Positions 56,434 to 64,000 of a stretch of DNA of 64,000 nucleotides are shown here, piece after piece. The translations under genes and the position numbers were made by a program. This stretch comes from Streptomyces sp. NBC_00878 (lineage in GTDB: Bacteria > Actinomycetota > Actinomycetes > Streptomycetales > Streptomycetaceae). Below the pieces are notes generated by a model, which had not been told where the DNA came from, did not search any database, and saw only the letters and a list, made by a program, of their open reading frames with translations. Where the stretch lies: NCBI RefSeq assembly GCF_026341515.1, contig NZ_JAPEOK010000001.1, positions 3,782,001-3,846,000 on the forward strand, in the 5' to 3' direction. Every line of letters starts with the position of its first letter. Position 1 is the stretch's first letter.

Positions 56434-56853
56434 ATGTACGAACCGATCCGCACCAAGTCGGTCCACAGGATGGCCGGCACCGCCGACTTTCCCCATCGGT
56501 CGCGCGAAGAGGAGCTGGACATCCAGCTCGCCGGTCACCTCGCGGCGCTCCTCGCGGTGACCGACGAACTGCGCGGCAGCGAACCGTCCGCGGAGCTCGA
56601 CGTCGCCGCCGAGCGCCTGACCGGGCAGGTCACGCGCCTTCGCGGGGGCCGTACGCCGGTCCGCGCGCCGGTGACCGCCACCACCGCCCCGTCCGGCCAG
56701 ATCGTGGCGCTCCACGAGCGGGCGCACGCCCTCGCGGGCCGCGCCCTCGTCGTCGCGGCGTCCCGTGCGGACACGGCGGCCGCGATCCTGGCCGCCGAGC
56801 GCATGGACGCGCACACCGCGGCCGCCGAAACCCACGCCCTCACGTCCCACTGA
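56434..56853 (+). CDS. Small conserved-looking protein of unknown function
   Basis: The 139-residue product starts at an ATG with AGGAGG 12 nt upstream. It is largely helical and Ala-rich: LDIQLAGHLAALLAVTDELRG, ELDVAAERLTGQVTRLRGG, then after a short break ALHERAHALAGRALVVAASRA and AAAILAAERMDAHTAAAETHA. No signal peptide or membrane segment was seen, and no family was recognised. It has its own promoter with an operator-like repeat, so regulation independent of its neighbours is likely. Confidence 0.7.
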   Translation: MYEPIRTKSVHRMAGTADFPHRSREEELDIQLAGHLAALLAVTDELRGSEPSAELDVAAERLTGQVTRLRGGRTPVRAPVTATTAPSGQIVALHERAHALAGRALVVAASRADTAAAILAAERMDAHTAAAETHALTSH

Positions 56854-57185
56854 GCCTCACCGCCGACTGACCCTCCGGGCTCGCACCGAGCGTCCGGGCT
56901 CCCAGCGAGTCTTCGGACTCATGCCGAGCCGGGGCCCCGCCGAGCCGCAAGGCCCACCCCGAGCCTCACGGGCTCACTCGATCGGCCCCGGTCCGCGCGC
57001 ACCCGCAGAGACACGCGGACCGGGCGCCCCAGCTCGCCACGGACGGCCGCCCCGCAACAAGGGTGGCCGTCTGCGCGCCCCCACCGGACGGACCCCCGGC
57101 TTCCGTTCCGTACTGGGATGGGTCGGCCACCCCGTGTTCACCCGGAGCATCGAGGAATGTTGGGTTCCGGGAGCAGGCTCCGGGT
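56854..57185. other. 332-bp spacer with tandem repeats
   Basis: It contains the 19-bp repeats at 56872-56928 and the promoter of the telA operon. No gene was seen; frames over it are shadows of repeat composition. Confidence 0.4.
56872..56928. repeat. Three imperfect 19-bp tandem units
   Basis: Units at 56872-56890, 56891-56909 and 56910-56928 share TCCGGGCTC-xx-CxGCGAG. Similar repeats fill other spacers of this window. Confidence 0.75.
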
Positions 57186-58274
57186 GTGAGACGAATAGTC
57201 GCCATCGTCCTGGCGGTGTTCCTGATCGGCGGAGTGGCAGCAGCCGTCGTCGCGGGCCGCGAAGAGCAGGACAAGAGCACGGCAACGAAGACCGTGCGGG
57301 GAGTGATCGGTTCGGAGAAGGCGGAGTTCTTCGCCGATCCGGATGTGGTGAAGGCCCTCGCTGCCAAGGGCTACACCCTGAAGACGGAGACCTCCGGGTC
57401 CTGGGCCATGGAGGGACTCGACCTCAAGGGGTACGACTTCGCGTTCCCCTCCAGCCAGGCCCCCGCCGACGAACTGGCCGCGAAGTACGACGTACGGCAG
57501 CCTCTGCCGCGCCCCTTCTACTCGCCCCTCGTGGTCGTGGCACACCGGAACGCCGCCGAGGTGCTGGCGGCCAACGGGCTCGCGACACTCGGCGGCAAGG
57601 GCAGCGGCAAGGGCAGCGGCACCTTGAAGATGGCCGCCTATCTCAGGGCCGCCGACCGGGACAAGACCTGGCAGCAGCTGACGGGCGCCGACAAGTACGG
57701 CGAACTGACCGGCACGCTGTTCATCTCCACCACGGACCCGACCACGTCGAACTCCGGCGCGCTCTACCTCGCCGCCGCCTCGTACGTCGCGGCCGGCGGC
57801 CGGGTCGCCGCCGACACCTCGGACGTCGGCAGCACCGCACCCCTGATGCGCAAGCTGATCGCCGTCCAGGGCGCCCAGCAGACGAGCACGGACGCCGCGT
57901 TCCGGGACTTCGTCAGCGGCGTCGGCAACCCGCTCGTCCTCGTGTACGAGTCACAGGTCGCCGCGCTGCTCACCCAGGGCCAGGCCGTCGACGACCTCAC
58001 CGTCCTCTACCCCGACACCACCGCGAACAGCGACCACACCATCGTCCCCCTCACCGAGGAGGGCCGGGCGCTCGGTGAACTCCTCAGCACGGACAAGGAG
58101 TTGCGCAAGCTCGCGGTGCGGCACGGGTTCCGGCCGCAGGGCACGAGCGCGGAGTTCACGGCGGCCACGGCCGCCCACACCACGTATCTCAACCAGAAGC
58201 TGACCGGCGTCCGGCAGGCACCCGTGCCCGCCTCCAAGGTGCTGCACGAGATGGCGCGCCGGGCGCGGGGCTAG
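57186..58274 (+). CDS. Membrane-anchored solute-binding-like protein, first gene of the telA operon
   Basis: The 362-residue protein has an N-terminal membrane anchor (RRIVAIVLAVFLIGGVAAAV), then a periplasmic-binding-like fold: VIGSEKAEFFADPDVVKALAA, LDLKGYDFAFPSSQAPADEL, FYSPLVVVAHRNAAEVLAA, LFISTTDPTTSNSGALYLA and NPLVLVYESQVAALLTQGQ. It matches the substrate-binding domain family often encoded beside vWA/TelA genes. GTG 57186 is the start; longer frames are shadows. It is followed 12 bp later by telA. Confidence 0.8.
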   Translation: MRRIVAIVLAVFLIGGVAAAVVAGREEQDKSTATKTVRGVIGSEKAEFFADPDVVKALAAKGYTLKTETSGSWAMEGLDLKGYDFAFPSSQAPADELAAKYDVRQPLPRPFYSPLVVVAHRNAAEVLAANGLATLGGKGSGKGSGTLKMAAYLRAADRDKTWQQLTGADKYGELTGTLFISTTDPTTSNSGALYLAAASYVAAGGRVAADTSDVGSTAPLMRKLIAVQGAQQTSTDAAFRDFVSGVGNPLVLVYESQVAALLTQGQAVDDLTVLYPDTTANSDHTIVPLTEEGRALGELLSTDKELRKLAVRHGFRPQGTSAEFTAATAAHTTYLNQKLTGVRQAPVPASKVLHEMARRARG

Positions 58275-58286
58275 GGGGAACGGCAA

Positions 58287-59474
58287 GTGAGCAACCAAGC
58301 GAGCAACACTGAAGACACCTTCGTCCTGACACCTCCCGAAGCCGTCGCAGCCGTACCGAAGGAGAAGGCCGGCGGACTCGTGCCGGTCGACGACTCGGTC
58401 CGTACGGACATGGCGCGCAAGGCCGCCGAGTACGTCGAGGGGATCGCCGCGCTCGACGCCCGCTCCCCCGAGTTCGCCGGGAAGATCGGGGAGATCGCCG
58501 GCCTCGGCTCCGGCGAGATGCGCGGCGCGGCCGCCCAGTCGAACCGCATGCTGGAGCGCACGATCCGCAGCCTGCCCGCGAACGGCGAGGACGCCCAGTC
58601 CCGCGTCTCGTCCTCGCTCGTCGAACTCCGGCGCACCGTCGAGGACCTGGACCCGCGCGAGGTGCCCGGCGGCCGGGCCCGCAAGCTGCTGTCCCGGCTG
58701 CCCGGCGGCAACAAGCTCCGCGACCACGTCGCCAAGTACGCCTCCGCACAAGGCACGTTGAACAAGATCGTCGGCTCGCTCCGCGGCGGCCAGGACGAAC
58801 TGCGCCGCGACAACGCCGCGTTGCAGACCGAGCGCGTTCGCCTCTGGGACTCGATGGGCAAGCTCCAGGAGTACGTCGTCCTGACGGAGGCCCTGGACGC
58901 GGCGGTCGAACGCCACATCACGAGCGTGGAGGCGGCGGACCCGGCGCAGGCGGACACCCTGCGAGCCGACGTCCTCTTCCCCATCCGCCAGAAGCACCAG
59001 GACCTGCTCACCCAGCTCGCGGTGTGCGCCCAGGGCTATCTGGCGATGGACGTGGTCCGCCGCAACAACGACGAGCTGATCAAGGGCGTCGACCGCGCGG
59101 CCACCACGACGGTCGCCGCGCTGCGCATCTCCGTGATGCTCGCCTCCGCCCTCGAAAACCAGCGCAAGGTCGTCGAGCAGGTCAACGCCCTGCGCGGTAC
59201 GACGGAGGACCTCATCCGGGGCAACGCGGAGATGCTGGCCACGCAGAGCGGCGAGATCCAGCGCATCGCCGCCGACCCGGCGGTCGGCGCGGAGACGCTC
59301 CGCACGGCCTTCCAGCAGATCTACCAGACGCTGGACACCATCGACACGTACAAGGCCCAGGCCACGGAGTCCATGGCGGCGACGGTGGAGTCCCTGACAG
59401 CCGAACTCCAGCACGCGAGCGCGTACTTGGACCGCAGCCGCTCGCGGGCGGCACTGGACGGAGGCCTCGCATGA
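58287..59474 (+). CDS. telA: TelA/KlaA-family toxic-anion-resistance protein
   Basis: The 395-residue protein is all-helical and full length for TelA: an N-terminal linker, then SSSLVELRRTVEDLDPREV, KLLSRLPGGNKLRDHVAKYASAQ, IRQKHQDLLTQLAVCAQGYLAMDV and NQRKVVEQVNALRGTTEDLIRGNAEMLA. The family is named for tellurite resistance (KlaA), but it is linked to broader stress systems. Its stop overlaps the next start (ATGA), and it follows the binding-protein gene by 12 bp. Confidence 0.93.
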   Translation: MSNQASNTEDTFVLTPPEAVAAVPKEKAGGLVPVDDSVRTDMARKAAEYVEGIAALDARSPEFAGKIGEIAGLGSGEMRGAAAQSNRMLERTIRSLPANGEDAQSRVSSSLVELRRTVEDLDPREVPGGRARKLLSRLPGGNKLRDHVAKYASAQGTLNKIVGSLRGGQDELRRDNAALQTERVRLWDSMGKLQEYVVLTEALDAAVERHITSVEAADPAQADTLRADVLFPIRQKHQDLLTQLAVCAQGYLAMDVVRRNNDELIKGVDRAATTTVAALRISVMLASALENQRKVVEQVNALRGTTEDLIRGNAEMLATQSGEIQRIAADPAVGAETLRTAFQQIYQTLDTIDTYKAQATESMAATVESLTAELQHASAYLDRSRSRAALDGGLA

Positions 59475-61066
59475 GACGGGCAGGCTTCGAAACCCGCCGC
59501 GCCACCCAGGGTGCCGTGGCCGCCCTCGCACTGGCACTCGTGACGGTGACGGTGACGGTGGCGGGATGCACATCGACACCTGACACCGAGAAGCCCGACC
59601 CCGCCTCCTCCGGCAAGGCGGAACCGGGCACTCTCCGCATCCTCGCGTCCAGCGAACTGTCGGACATGAAGACCGTGTTGGAGCAGATCCAGAAGGACAC
59701 GGGCATCACGGTCCGCCCCACCTACATGGGCACGCTCGACGCGGTGGACCTCCTCGGAAAGAACAAGGCGAAGGGCACGTACGACGCGATCTGGCTCTCC
59801 TCCAACGACTACCTGCGCCTCAACCCCACCGCCGCGCAGCAGATCGTGTCGGAGACGCCGGTCATGTCCAGCCCGGTGGCCATAGGCGTGAAGAACGCCA
59901 CGGTACAAAAGCTGAACTGGAAGCCGGAGAACGTCACCTGGGCGGACATAGAGGAGGCGGTGGCGGACGGCAACCTGACGTACGGCATGACGGACCCGTC
60001 CCGCTCCAACTCCGGTTTCTCCACGCTGGTTTCGGTGGCGTCGGGCCTCTCAGACGCCCAGTCCGCACTCACCGACAAGGACGTGCAGCGGGCGACGCCC
60101 AGGCTGGCGGAGTTCTTCAAGGGACAGAAGCTCACGTCCGGTTCCTCGGGCTGGCTGGCGGAGGCGTACGACCGGCGCGGTGACGTCGACGCGCTGCTCA
60201 ACTACGAGTCGGTGCTGAAGTCGCGGAAGGACCTGACGGTGATCCGCCCGCGCGACGGCGTGGTCACCGCCGACTACCCGCTCTCGTCCCTCACCTCCAC
60301 GAGCCAGGCGGTCCGAGACGACGTCCGCCGCCTCACCGAGGCACTGCGCGCACCGGCAACGCAACGGCTGATCACCGACCGCACCCTGCGCCGCCCGGTG
60401 GTCGCCTCGGTCCCACCCGCGACGGGCCTGGACGCCACCCGCCGACGCGAACTCCCTTTCCCGGGCACCCGTTCAGTGGCAGACGGCCTCTTGGACGCAT
60501 ACGAAAACAAACTGCGCCGCCCCTCCCGGACCGTATACGTCCTGGACACCTCGGGCTCAATGCGGGAGGACGGACGGCTCGACCGCCTGAAGAAGGCGCT
60601 CACGGACCTGACGAGCGACTTCCGCGACCGCGAGGAGGTGACGCTGATGCCGTTCGGCTCGGCGGTCAAGAGCGTACGGACGCATGTGGTGCGGCCCGAG
60701 AACCCGCGCTCGGGCATCGACGGGATCCGCCGCGACACCAAGGCGCTCACCGCCGACGGGGACACCGCGATCTACACCTCGCTGGAGAAGGCGTACGAGC
60801 ATCTGGGCGCCGACGACGACACGTTCACGTCGATCGTGCTGATGACGGACGGCGAGAACACGAAGGGCGCGAGCCCGGCGGACTTCGACGGCTTCTACGG
60901 CGGACTGTCGGCAGCTGAACGGGAGATCCCGGTCTTCCCGATCCTCTTCGGCGACTCGGACCGGGGCGAGCTGGAACACATCGCCCAACTGACGGGCGGC
61001 CGGCTCTTCGACGCGCAGAAGGGTTCACTCGACGGCGCCTTCGAGGAGATCCGTGGCTACCAATAG
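59471..61066 (+). CDS. Lipoprotein with solute-binding and vWA (MIDAS) domains
   Basis: The 531-residue protein is a lipoprotein (lipobox TVAGC, Cys33). Residues ~50-320 are a bacterial solute-binding-like domain (LRILASSELSDMKTVLEQIQ, YDAIWLSSNDYLRL, GMTDPSRSNSGFSTLVSVAS). Residues ~350-531 are a von Willebrand A domain with the MIDAS: DTSGSM (~358), Thr in GDTAIYTS, Asp in LMTDGENTKG. Fused binding-vWA proteins occur in Ter/Tel-type stress loci. Its ATG overlaps telA and its end overlaps the next gene by 14 bp. Confidence 0.9.
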   Translation: MRRAGFETRRATQGAVAALALALVTVTVTVAGCTSTPDTEKPDPASSGKAEPGTLRILASSELSDMKTVLEQIQKDTGITVRPTYMGTLDAVDLLGKNKAKGTYDAIWLSSNDYLRLNPTAAQQIVSETPVMSSPVAIGVKNATVQKLNWKPENVTWADIEEAVADGNLTYGMTDPSRSNSGFSTLVSVASGLSDAQSALTDKDVQRATPRLAEFFKGQKLTSGSSGWLAEAYDRRGDVDALLNYESVLKSRKDLTVIRPRDGVVTADYPLSSLTSTSQAVRDDVRRLTEALRAPATQRLITDRTLRRPVVASVPPATGLDATRRRELPFPGTRSVADGLLDAYENKLRRPSRTVYVLDTSGSMREDGRLDRLKKALTDLTSDFRDREEVTLMPFGSAVKSVRTHVVRPENPRSGIDGIRRDTKALTADGDTAIYTSLEKAYEHLGADDDTFTSIVLMTDGENTKGASPADFDGFYGGLSAAEREIPVFPILFGDSDRGELEHIAQLTGGRLFDAQKGSLDGAFEEIRGYQ

Positions 61067-61700
61067 GCCCACGAGGACCAGCAAGACGGGCACGACGGGC
61101 AAGACGGGCAAGCTCCTCGGCTACCTGGAGTCCCGCAAGAACCTCACGGGCAGCGTCGGCGGAATCGCCGGCCTGGCGCTGACGTTCACGGGAGTGGCGG
61201 GCCCGTACTGGCCGGTGGTGGTGGCGGGCTTGTACGGCGCGGGCGCACTACTCGCCCCTCCGGAGAGGCCCCCACTCCCGGACTTCCCGGACCCGTCCGC
61301 GCAACTGGAGGAGCTGCGGGAGGACTTCGACAAGCTGAGCACCTACCTCGCGGACATCGAGCTACCGCCCGCCGCGTCCGGCCGCCTCACCGAACTGTCG
61401 GAGTTGCTGACGGCTCTGCTTGACCCCGGCTGGGTCGCCGAGATCCTGGCCCAGGACCCAGAGGGGGTACACGCCCTGTCCCGGGCGGTACGGCAGGACA
61501 TCCCGGAGGCGGTAGACACCTTCGTACGAACACGATGGTGGACGCGCCTGACCCCGGGCACGGAACCACCGGAACGCCATCTGGAGCGGCAACTGTCGTT
61601 GCTCCAGGAGGAGTTCGGCCGCCTGGCGGCGACACTGCGGGACGTCGAGGCACGGCGACAGGAGTCGCTTACGCGGTATTTGGAGGACCGGTCCGACTGA
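61053..61700 (+). CDS. Membrane protein closing the telA operon
   Basis: The 215-residue protein starts at GTG 61053 inside the vWA gene. It has a basic N-terminus rich in Thr/Gly/Lys, a helical hairpin (IAGLALTFTGVAGPYWPVVVAGLYGAGALLAP as two segments), and a soluble C-terminal region with alternating acidic heptads (LEELREDFDKLSTYLADIELPPA, LERQLSLLQEEFGRLAATLRDVE) that may be coiled coil. No family was recognised. Coupling to the vWA gene suggests it belongs to the same apparatus. Confidence 0.75.
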   Translation: MATNRPTRTSKTGTTGKTGKLLGYLESRKNLTGSVGGIAGLALTFTGVAGPYWPVVVAGLYGAGALLAPPERPPLPDFPDPSAQLEELREDFDKLSTYLADIELPPAASGRLTELSELLTALLDPGWVAEILAQDPEGVHALSRAVRQDIPEAVDTFVRTRWWTRLTPGTEPPERHLERQLSLLQEEFGRLAATLRDVEARRQESLTRYLEDRSD

Positions 61701-61723
61701 GGCGTCGGTCACAGGCTCTCACG

Positions 61724-61801
61724 GTGGTGAAGACCATCGTTCTCGACATCGGAGCCGAGTACGGGACCCGTGCGGCGGCCGGACGTGGCTCCCTGCGTTG
61801 A
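61724..61801 (+). pseudogene. Possible truncated HAD-type hydrolase start
   Basis: GTGGTGAAG opens VVKTIVLDIGAEYGTRAAAG and stops after 25 codons. KTIVLDIG resembles motif I (DxG type) of actinobacterial HAD phosphatases, which normally continue GGVL. The rest of such a gene is missing, and the XRE module begins ~90 bp later. This would fit a gene truncated by insertion of the module. The match is short. Confidence 0.35.
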
Positions 61802-61894
61802 GCGCACGTGAGGTGGCGTACAGCTGGAACCTCACATCAGATCGGCCCCGCCCTTACTCTGACAGTGACGAAGCTGCAAGGAGGAACAGGCCTG

Positions 61895-63145
61895 ATGTCT
61901 CCAGATGCCAGCCCGGACCCGTACGCCGACCCGCTTGTGTTCGGTCAGCGCCTCCAGATCTTGCGCACCCGCAAGGGCATGACCCGTGAGCAGTTCGGGG
62001 GGCTGGTCGGCAAGACGGGTTCTTGGGTGAAAGGGGTCGAGAACGGGCGCCTGAAGACACCCAAGCTCGAAATGGTCCTGCGCATCGCCGAGTTGCTGCG
62101 CGTCCAGGACCTGTCGGACCTCACTGGCGACCAGTCCGCGCACCTGGCCTTGTTCGCCGGCCCGGGTCATCCCCGACTCGCCGAGGTCAAGGCTGCGGTC
62201 GACGTTTTCCCGCTCACCGCACAGCGCGAGGCGCCCCCGGCCGCGCACCTTCAGTCGCGGCTCGCCCGCGCTTGGAAGGCACGCCATTCCGCGCCCAACC
62301 ACCGCGAGGTGATCGGCGCGTTGCTGCCGGATCTGATCCGAGACACTCAGCTTGCCGCACGGCAGGCCGACACCGCGCCGGACCGTCGGAAGGCACAGGC
62401 AGCACTCGCCGAGGTCTACTCCCTGTGCCAGTTCTTCGTGGCCCACCAGCCCGATTCCGCCTTGCTGTGGAGGGTCGTCGAACGGGGGTTGATCGCCGCG
62501 CAGGAGTCCGAGGACCCGCATGCCATCGGGGTGGCCGCATGGCTGGCCACGCAGGCACACCGCGACGCGGGCCCGGCACACTTCGACGCCGCAGACGCGG
62601 TGAACCTTGAGACCCTCGCGTACCTCGAACCGCTGTTGCCCAACGCGTCGGCCGACGTCTTGGCCATCTCCGGAGCGCTCACCTTCGAGGCCGGATACAC
62701 AGCGGCCCGGCGAGCCGAAACCGGCACGGCATGGCGGTATTGGGACCAGGCGCGCGCCATGGCACAGCGGCTCCCGGAGAACTACTACCACCCGGTGACG
62801 TCGTTCTCCCGCGCCATCATGGGCGCGCACGCTGTCACTGTCGCCGTAGAGCTGCGCCAGGGCGGAGAATCCGTCCGGCAGGCCGCCGCCGCGGACGCGG
62901 ACACGATCAGGTCGAGGCCACGGCGGGCCCGGCACCGCATCGAGGAAGCTCGCAGCTACCACCTCGACGGACAGCCGGACGTCGCGCTCGCCACGCTGAA
63001 CAAAGCCCACGAAGCCGCCCCAGAAACGATCAAGTACAACGGGTACGCGAAGCGGATCGTCCTCGAAGAAGCCGAGTCCAAGGATCCAGCTCGGCGCCAT
63101 CGCGCATCCGAACTCGCTGTGAAGATCGGCCTCTTGGCCGCATGA
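61895..63145 (+). CDS. XRE-family regulator with TPR-like sensor region
   Basis: The 416-residue protein has a Cro/CI helix-turn-helix (FGQRLQILRTRKGMTREQFGG to GSWVKGVENGRLKTPKLEMV). The remaining ~320 residues are Ala/Leu-rich helices compatible with TPR repeats (RRKAQAALAEVYSLCQFFVAHQ, AAWLATQAHRDAGPAHFDAAD, EARSYHLDGQPDVALATLNKAHEAAPE). Such regulators are common in streptomycetes; some bind peptide signals. AAGGAGG before ATG 61895 supports the start. It precedes a run of small overlapping genes. Confidence 0.9.
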   Translation: MSPDASPDPYADPLVFGQRLQILRTRKGMTREQFGGLVGKTGSWVKGVENGRLKTPKLEMVLRIAELLRVQDLSDLTGDQSAHLALFAGPGHPRLAEVKAAVDVFPLTAQREAPPAAHLQSRLARAWKARHSAPNHREVIGALLPDLIRDTQLAARQADTAPDRRKAQAALAEVYSLCQFFVAHQPDSALLWRVVERGLIAAQESEDPHAIGVAAWLATQAHRDAGPAHFDAADAVNLETLAYLEPLLPNASADVLAISGALTFEAGYTAARRAETGTAWRYWDQARAMAQRLPENYYHPVTSFSRAIMGAHAVTVAVELRQGGESVRQAAAADADTIRSRPRRARHRIEEARSYHLDGQPDVALATLNKAHEAAPETIKYNGYAKRIVLEEAESKDPARRHRASELAVKIGLLAA

Positions 63146-63149
63146 CCAT

Positions 63150-63170
63150 AGGGGCACAAACTGTGCCCCT
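63150..63170. promoter_or_regulatory. AGGGGCAC/GTGCCCCT inverted repeat with third half-site
   Basis: AGGGGCAC-AAACT-GTGCCCCT is a perfect 8-bp stem just after the XRE stop. A further GTGCCCCT occurs about 20 bp downstream, in the upstream region of the small genes. It may be a terminator, an operator of the XRE protein, or both. Confidence 0.5.
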
Positions 63171-63268
63171 CGATCACCCCTAGTGCCCCTAACGTCGCCG
63201 AGAGCAACAGAACCCGGTGCGGTGGTGAGACCTGCCGGGCGTGGCCAACGCTACGAAGGAGCACCGGC

Positions 63269-63586
63269 ATGCACTATGTCTCACGAACACTCAAATGGCT
63301 GAAAGCCCTCCTGGCCGGGACGCAGTCACCAGGCGAGTCCACCTACATCACCCCGGTTCCAGCCTCAAGTTCGCACCCGACGGTGCCCTACCCATCGCCT
63401 GAGATGTGGGGCGCCATCCTCACTGGAGCACGCCGCCGCCGAGCGCCGCACCTGTGGCCAGCCCTTCAACGGTCACCCGTCGAGGATCGCTCCGCCACCG
63501 ACGCTCCCGTGCGCGCCTACGTGTTACCCGAACACGAGCGCACTCGGGCCTTGGCCCTGGCCTGCGCGACGAGGGAGGTCCGGTGA
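63269..63586 (+). CDS. Small protein of unknown function in the XRE module
   Basis: The 105-residue product starts at ATG 63269 behind GAAGGAG. It is basic and Pro/Ser-rich (TYITPVPASSSHPTVPYPSPEMWGAIL, then TGARRRRAPHLWPALQ) and ends RTRALALACATREVR. No family was recognised. It is the first of three overlapping genes. Confidence 0.65.
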   Translation: MHYVSRTLKWLKALLAGTQSPGESTYITPVPASSSHPTVPYPSPEMWGAILTGARRRRAPHLWPALQRSPVEDRSATDAPVRAYVLPEHERTRALALACATREVR

Positions 63587-63825
63587 CGATGACCGCGGAC
63601 GAGCCCACGTACAAGCCCCGGCTCGGCGATACCGTCGAGGACACCCAGCAAAGCAAGGTAGGCAAGGTGATGGGCTTCGTGGGCCCGTACGTGCAGTTGC
63701 GGCCGATCGGCGGCGGCATCGAGTGGGACGCCCGACCGGACCGGCTCCGGCTGCTCACCCTCGCCGAAGCACTGAGCGCGGGCGTGGCCGTGGCCAACGC
63801 TCGCTCGCGGGGCGGGTGTTCATGA
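63583..63825 (+). CDS. Small protein of unknown function, second of the XRE module
   Basis: The 80-residue frame starts at GTG 63583, overlapping the preceding stop (GTGA); ATG 63589 is an alternative. It carries PRLGDTVEDTQQSKVGKVMGFVGPYVQLRPIGGGIEWDARPDRLRLLT, a pattern also seen in small streptomycete proteins of KOW/SH3-like size. The role is unknown. Its stop overlaps the next start (ATGA). Confidence 0.7.
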   Translation: MTMTADEPTYKPRLGDTVEDTQQSKVGKVMGFVGPYVQLRPIGGGIEWDARPDRLRLLTLAEALSAGVAVANARSRGGCS

Positions 63826-64000
63826 CGGTGAACACGTCATTGCCAGTCGACACGACCAAGATGCGCGCCACCACGGCCCGTCTGCTCGCGAACGACGCCG
63901 GACCGCTTTCCCCTGGCGAGCTAGACACTCTGACGCTCACGTTGAAGGGATACATGCAACTGCTCATCCCCGAAGTCGAACGAGCCGCCGCCCAGCCGCC
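63822..64000 (+). CDS. DUF6415-like protein, N-terminal part (runs off the window)
   Basis: The first 59 residues are visible: TTKMRATTARLLANDAGPLSPGELDTL, TLTLKGYMQLLIPEVERA and beyond. The pattern resembles streptomycete DUF6415 proteins, which often accompany XRE modules; the assignment is tentative. The ATG overlaps the upstream stop. Confidence 0.5.
   Translation, partial: MTVNTSLPVDTTKMRATTARLLANDAGPLSPGELDTLTLTLKGYMQLLIPEVERAAAQP

Noticed and set aside
57125..57190. Hairpin just before the telA-operon start
   Set aside because: GGGAGC/GCTCCGG arms do not pair cleanly; mismatches break the stem.
1..64000. tRNA, rRNA and CRISPR elements
   Set aside because: No T-loop (GGTTCGAATCC-like) strings, rRNA landmarks or regularly spaced repeats with unique spacers were seen on either strand.

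Overview
The window is high-GC actinobacterial DNA that reads as a Streptomyces chromosome. The signs are the strong GC bias at third codon positions, frequent GTG starts, a WhiJ/AbaA-type XRE/DUF397/ATPase set, a SigE-family sigma factor, a LAL-type LuxR regulator, and a chitinase preceded by a DasR-like palindrome. No rRNA, tRNA, CRISPR array, intact insertion sequence or replication origin was seen.

Layout. 1-5.3 kb: the end of an ABC permease, an ahpD gene whose partner ahpC is reduced to a 16-codon remnant, a three-gene operon around a DUF1906 glycoside-hydrolase-like protein, and a secreted spore-associated-type protein. 5.8-10.9 kb: AI-2E family permease, secreted transglycosylase-like protein, PIN-PhoH ATPase and cis-prenyltransferase UppS. 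11-17.4 kb: an unexplained stretch with hairpins, then winged-helix protein, methyltransferase, DinB, GNAT, LLM oxidoreductase and an AbiEi/DUF559-like protein. 17.4-20.2 kb: WhiJ-like triad and a VapBC-like toxin-antitoxin pair.

20.2-32.0 kb: a Tad (tight adherence/Flp pilus) locus, all on the minus strand. In transcription order it encodes a zinc-ribbon protein, CpaB, a heptapeptide-repeat ORF, a CpaE ATPase fused to a TadE pseudopilin, a second TadE, CpaF/TadA, a Pro/Thr-rich linker ORF, TadB, TadC, a histidine kinase and response regulator, Flp pilin, a TadG-like protein, a lipoprotein and an OmpA-domain protein. Nearly every junction is an ATGA/GTGA-type overlap or a very short gap. The ATPase, platform and pilin genes together would build a surface pilus, probably under the embedded two-component system.

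32-43.5 kb: GH18 chitinase, sigma factor with a putative membrane partner, Nramp-family transporter, anti-sigma-type ATPase, LAL regulator, M14 carboxypeptidase and an acidic low-complexity protein. 43.7-51.1 kb: a locus that looks dedicated to D-amino acids. A GntP-type permease, RidA, an IclR regulator and a PfkB kinase lie on the minus strand; a D-serine-dehydratase-like enzyme and an N-acyl-D-amino-acid deacylase lie divergently. A perfect IclR-type palindrome sits between the two arms.

51.1-64 kb: trypsin-like protease, a KAP-family P-loop NTPase fused to a receiver domain, a repeat-rich membrane protein, an aminotransferase, a four-gene operon (solute-binding-like protein, TelA, solute-binding/vWA lipoprotein, membrane protein), and an XRE-led module of small overlapping genes running off the end. 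The best candidates for little-described biology are the KAP-receiver fusion, the TelA/vWA operon, the CpaE-TadE fusion and the low-complexity coupling ORFs of the Tad operon. The window is also rich in 6-36 bp tandem repeats in spacers and in low-complexity parts of genes.
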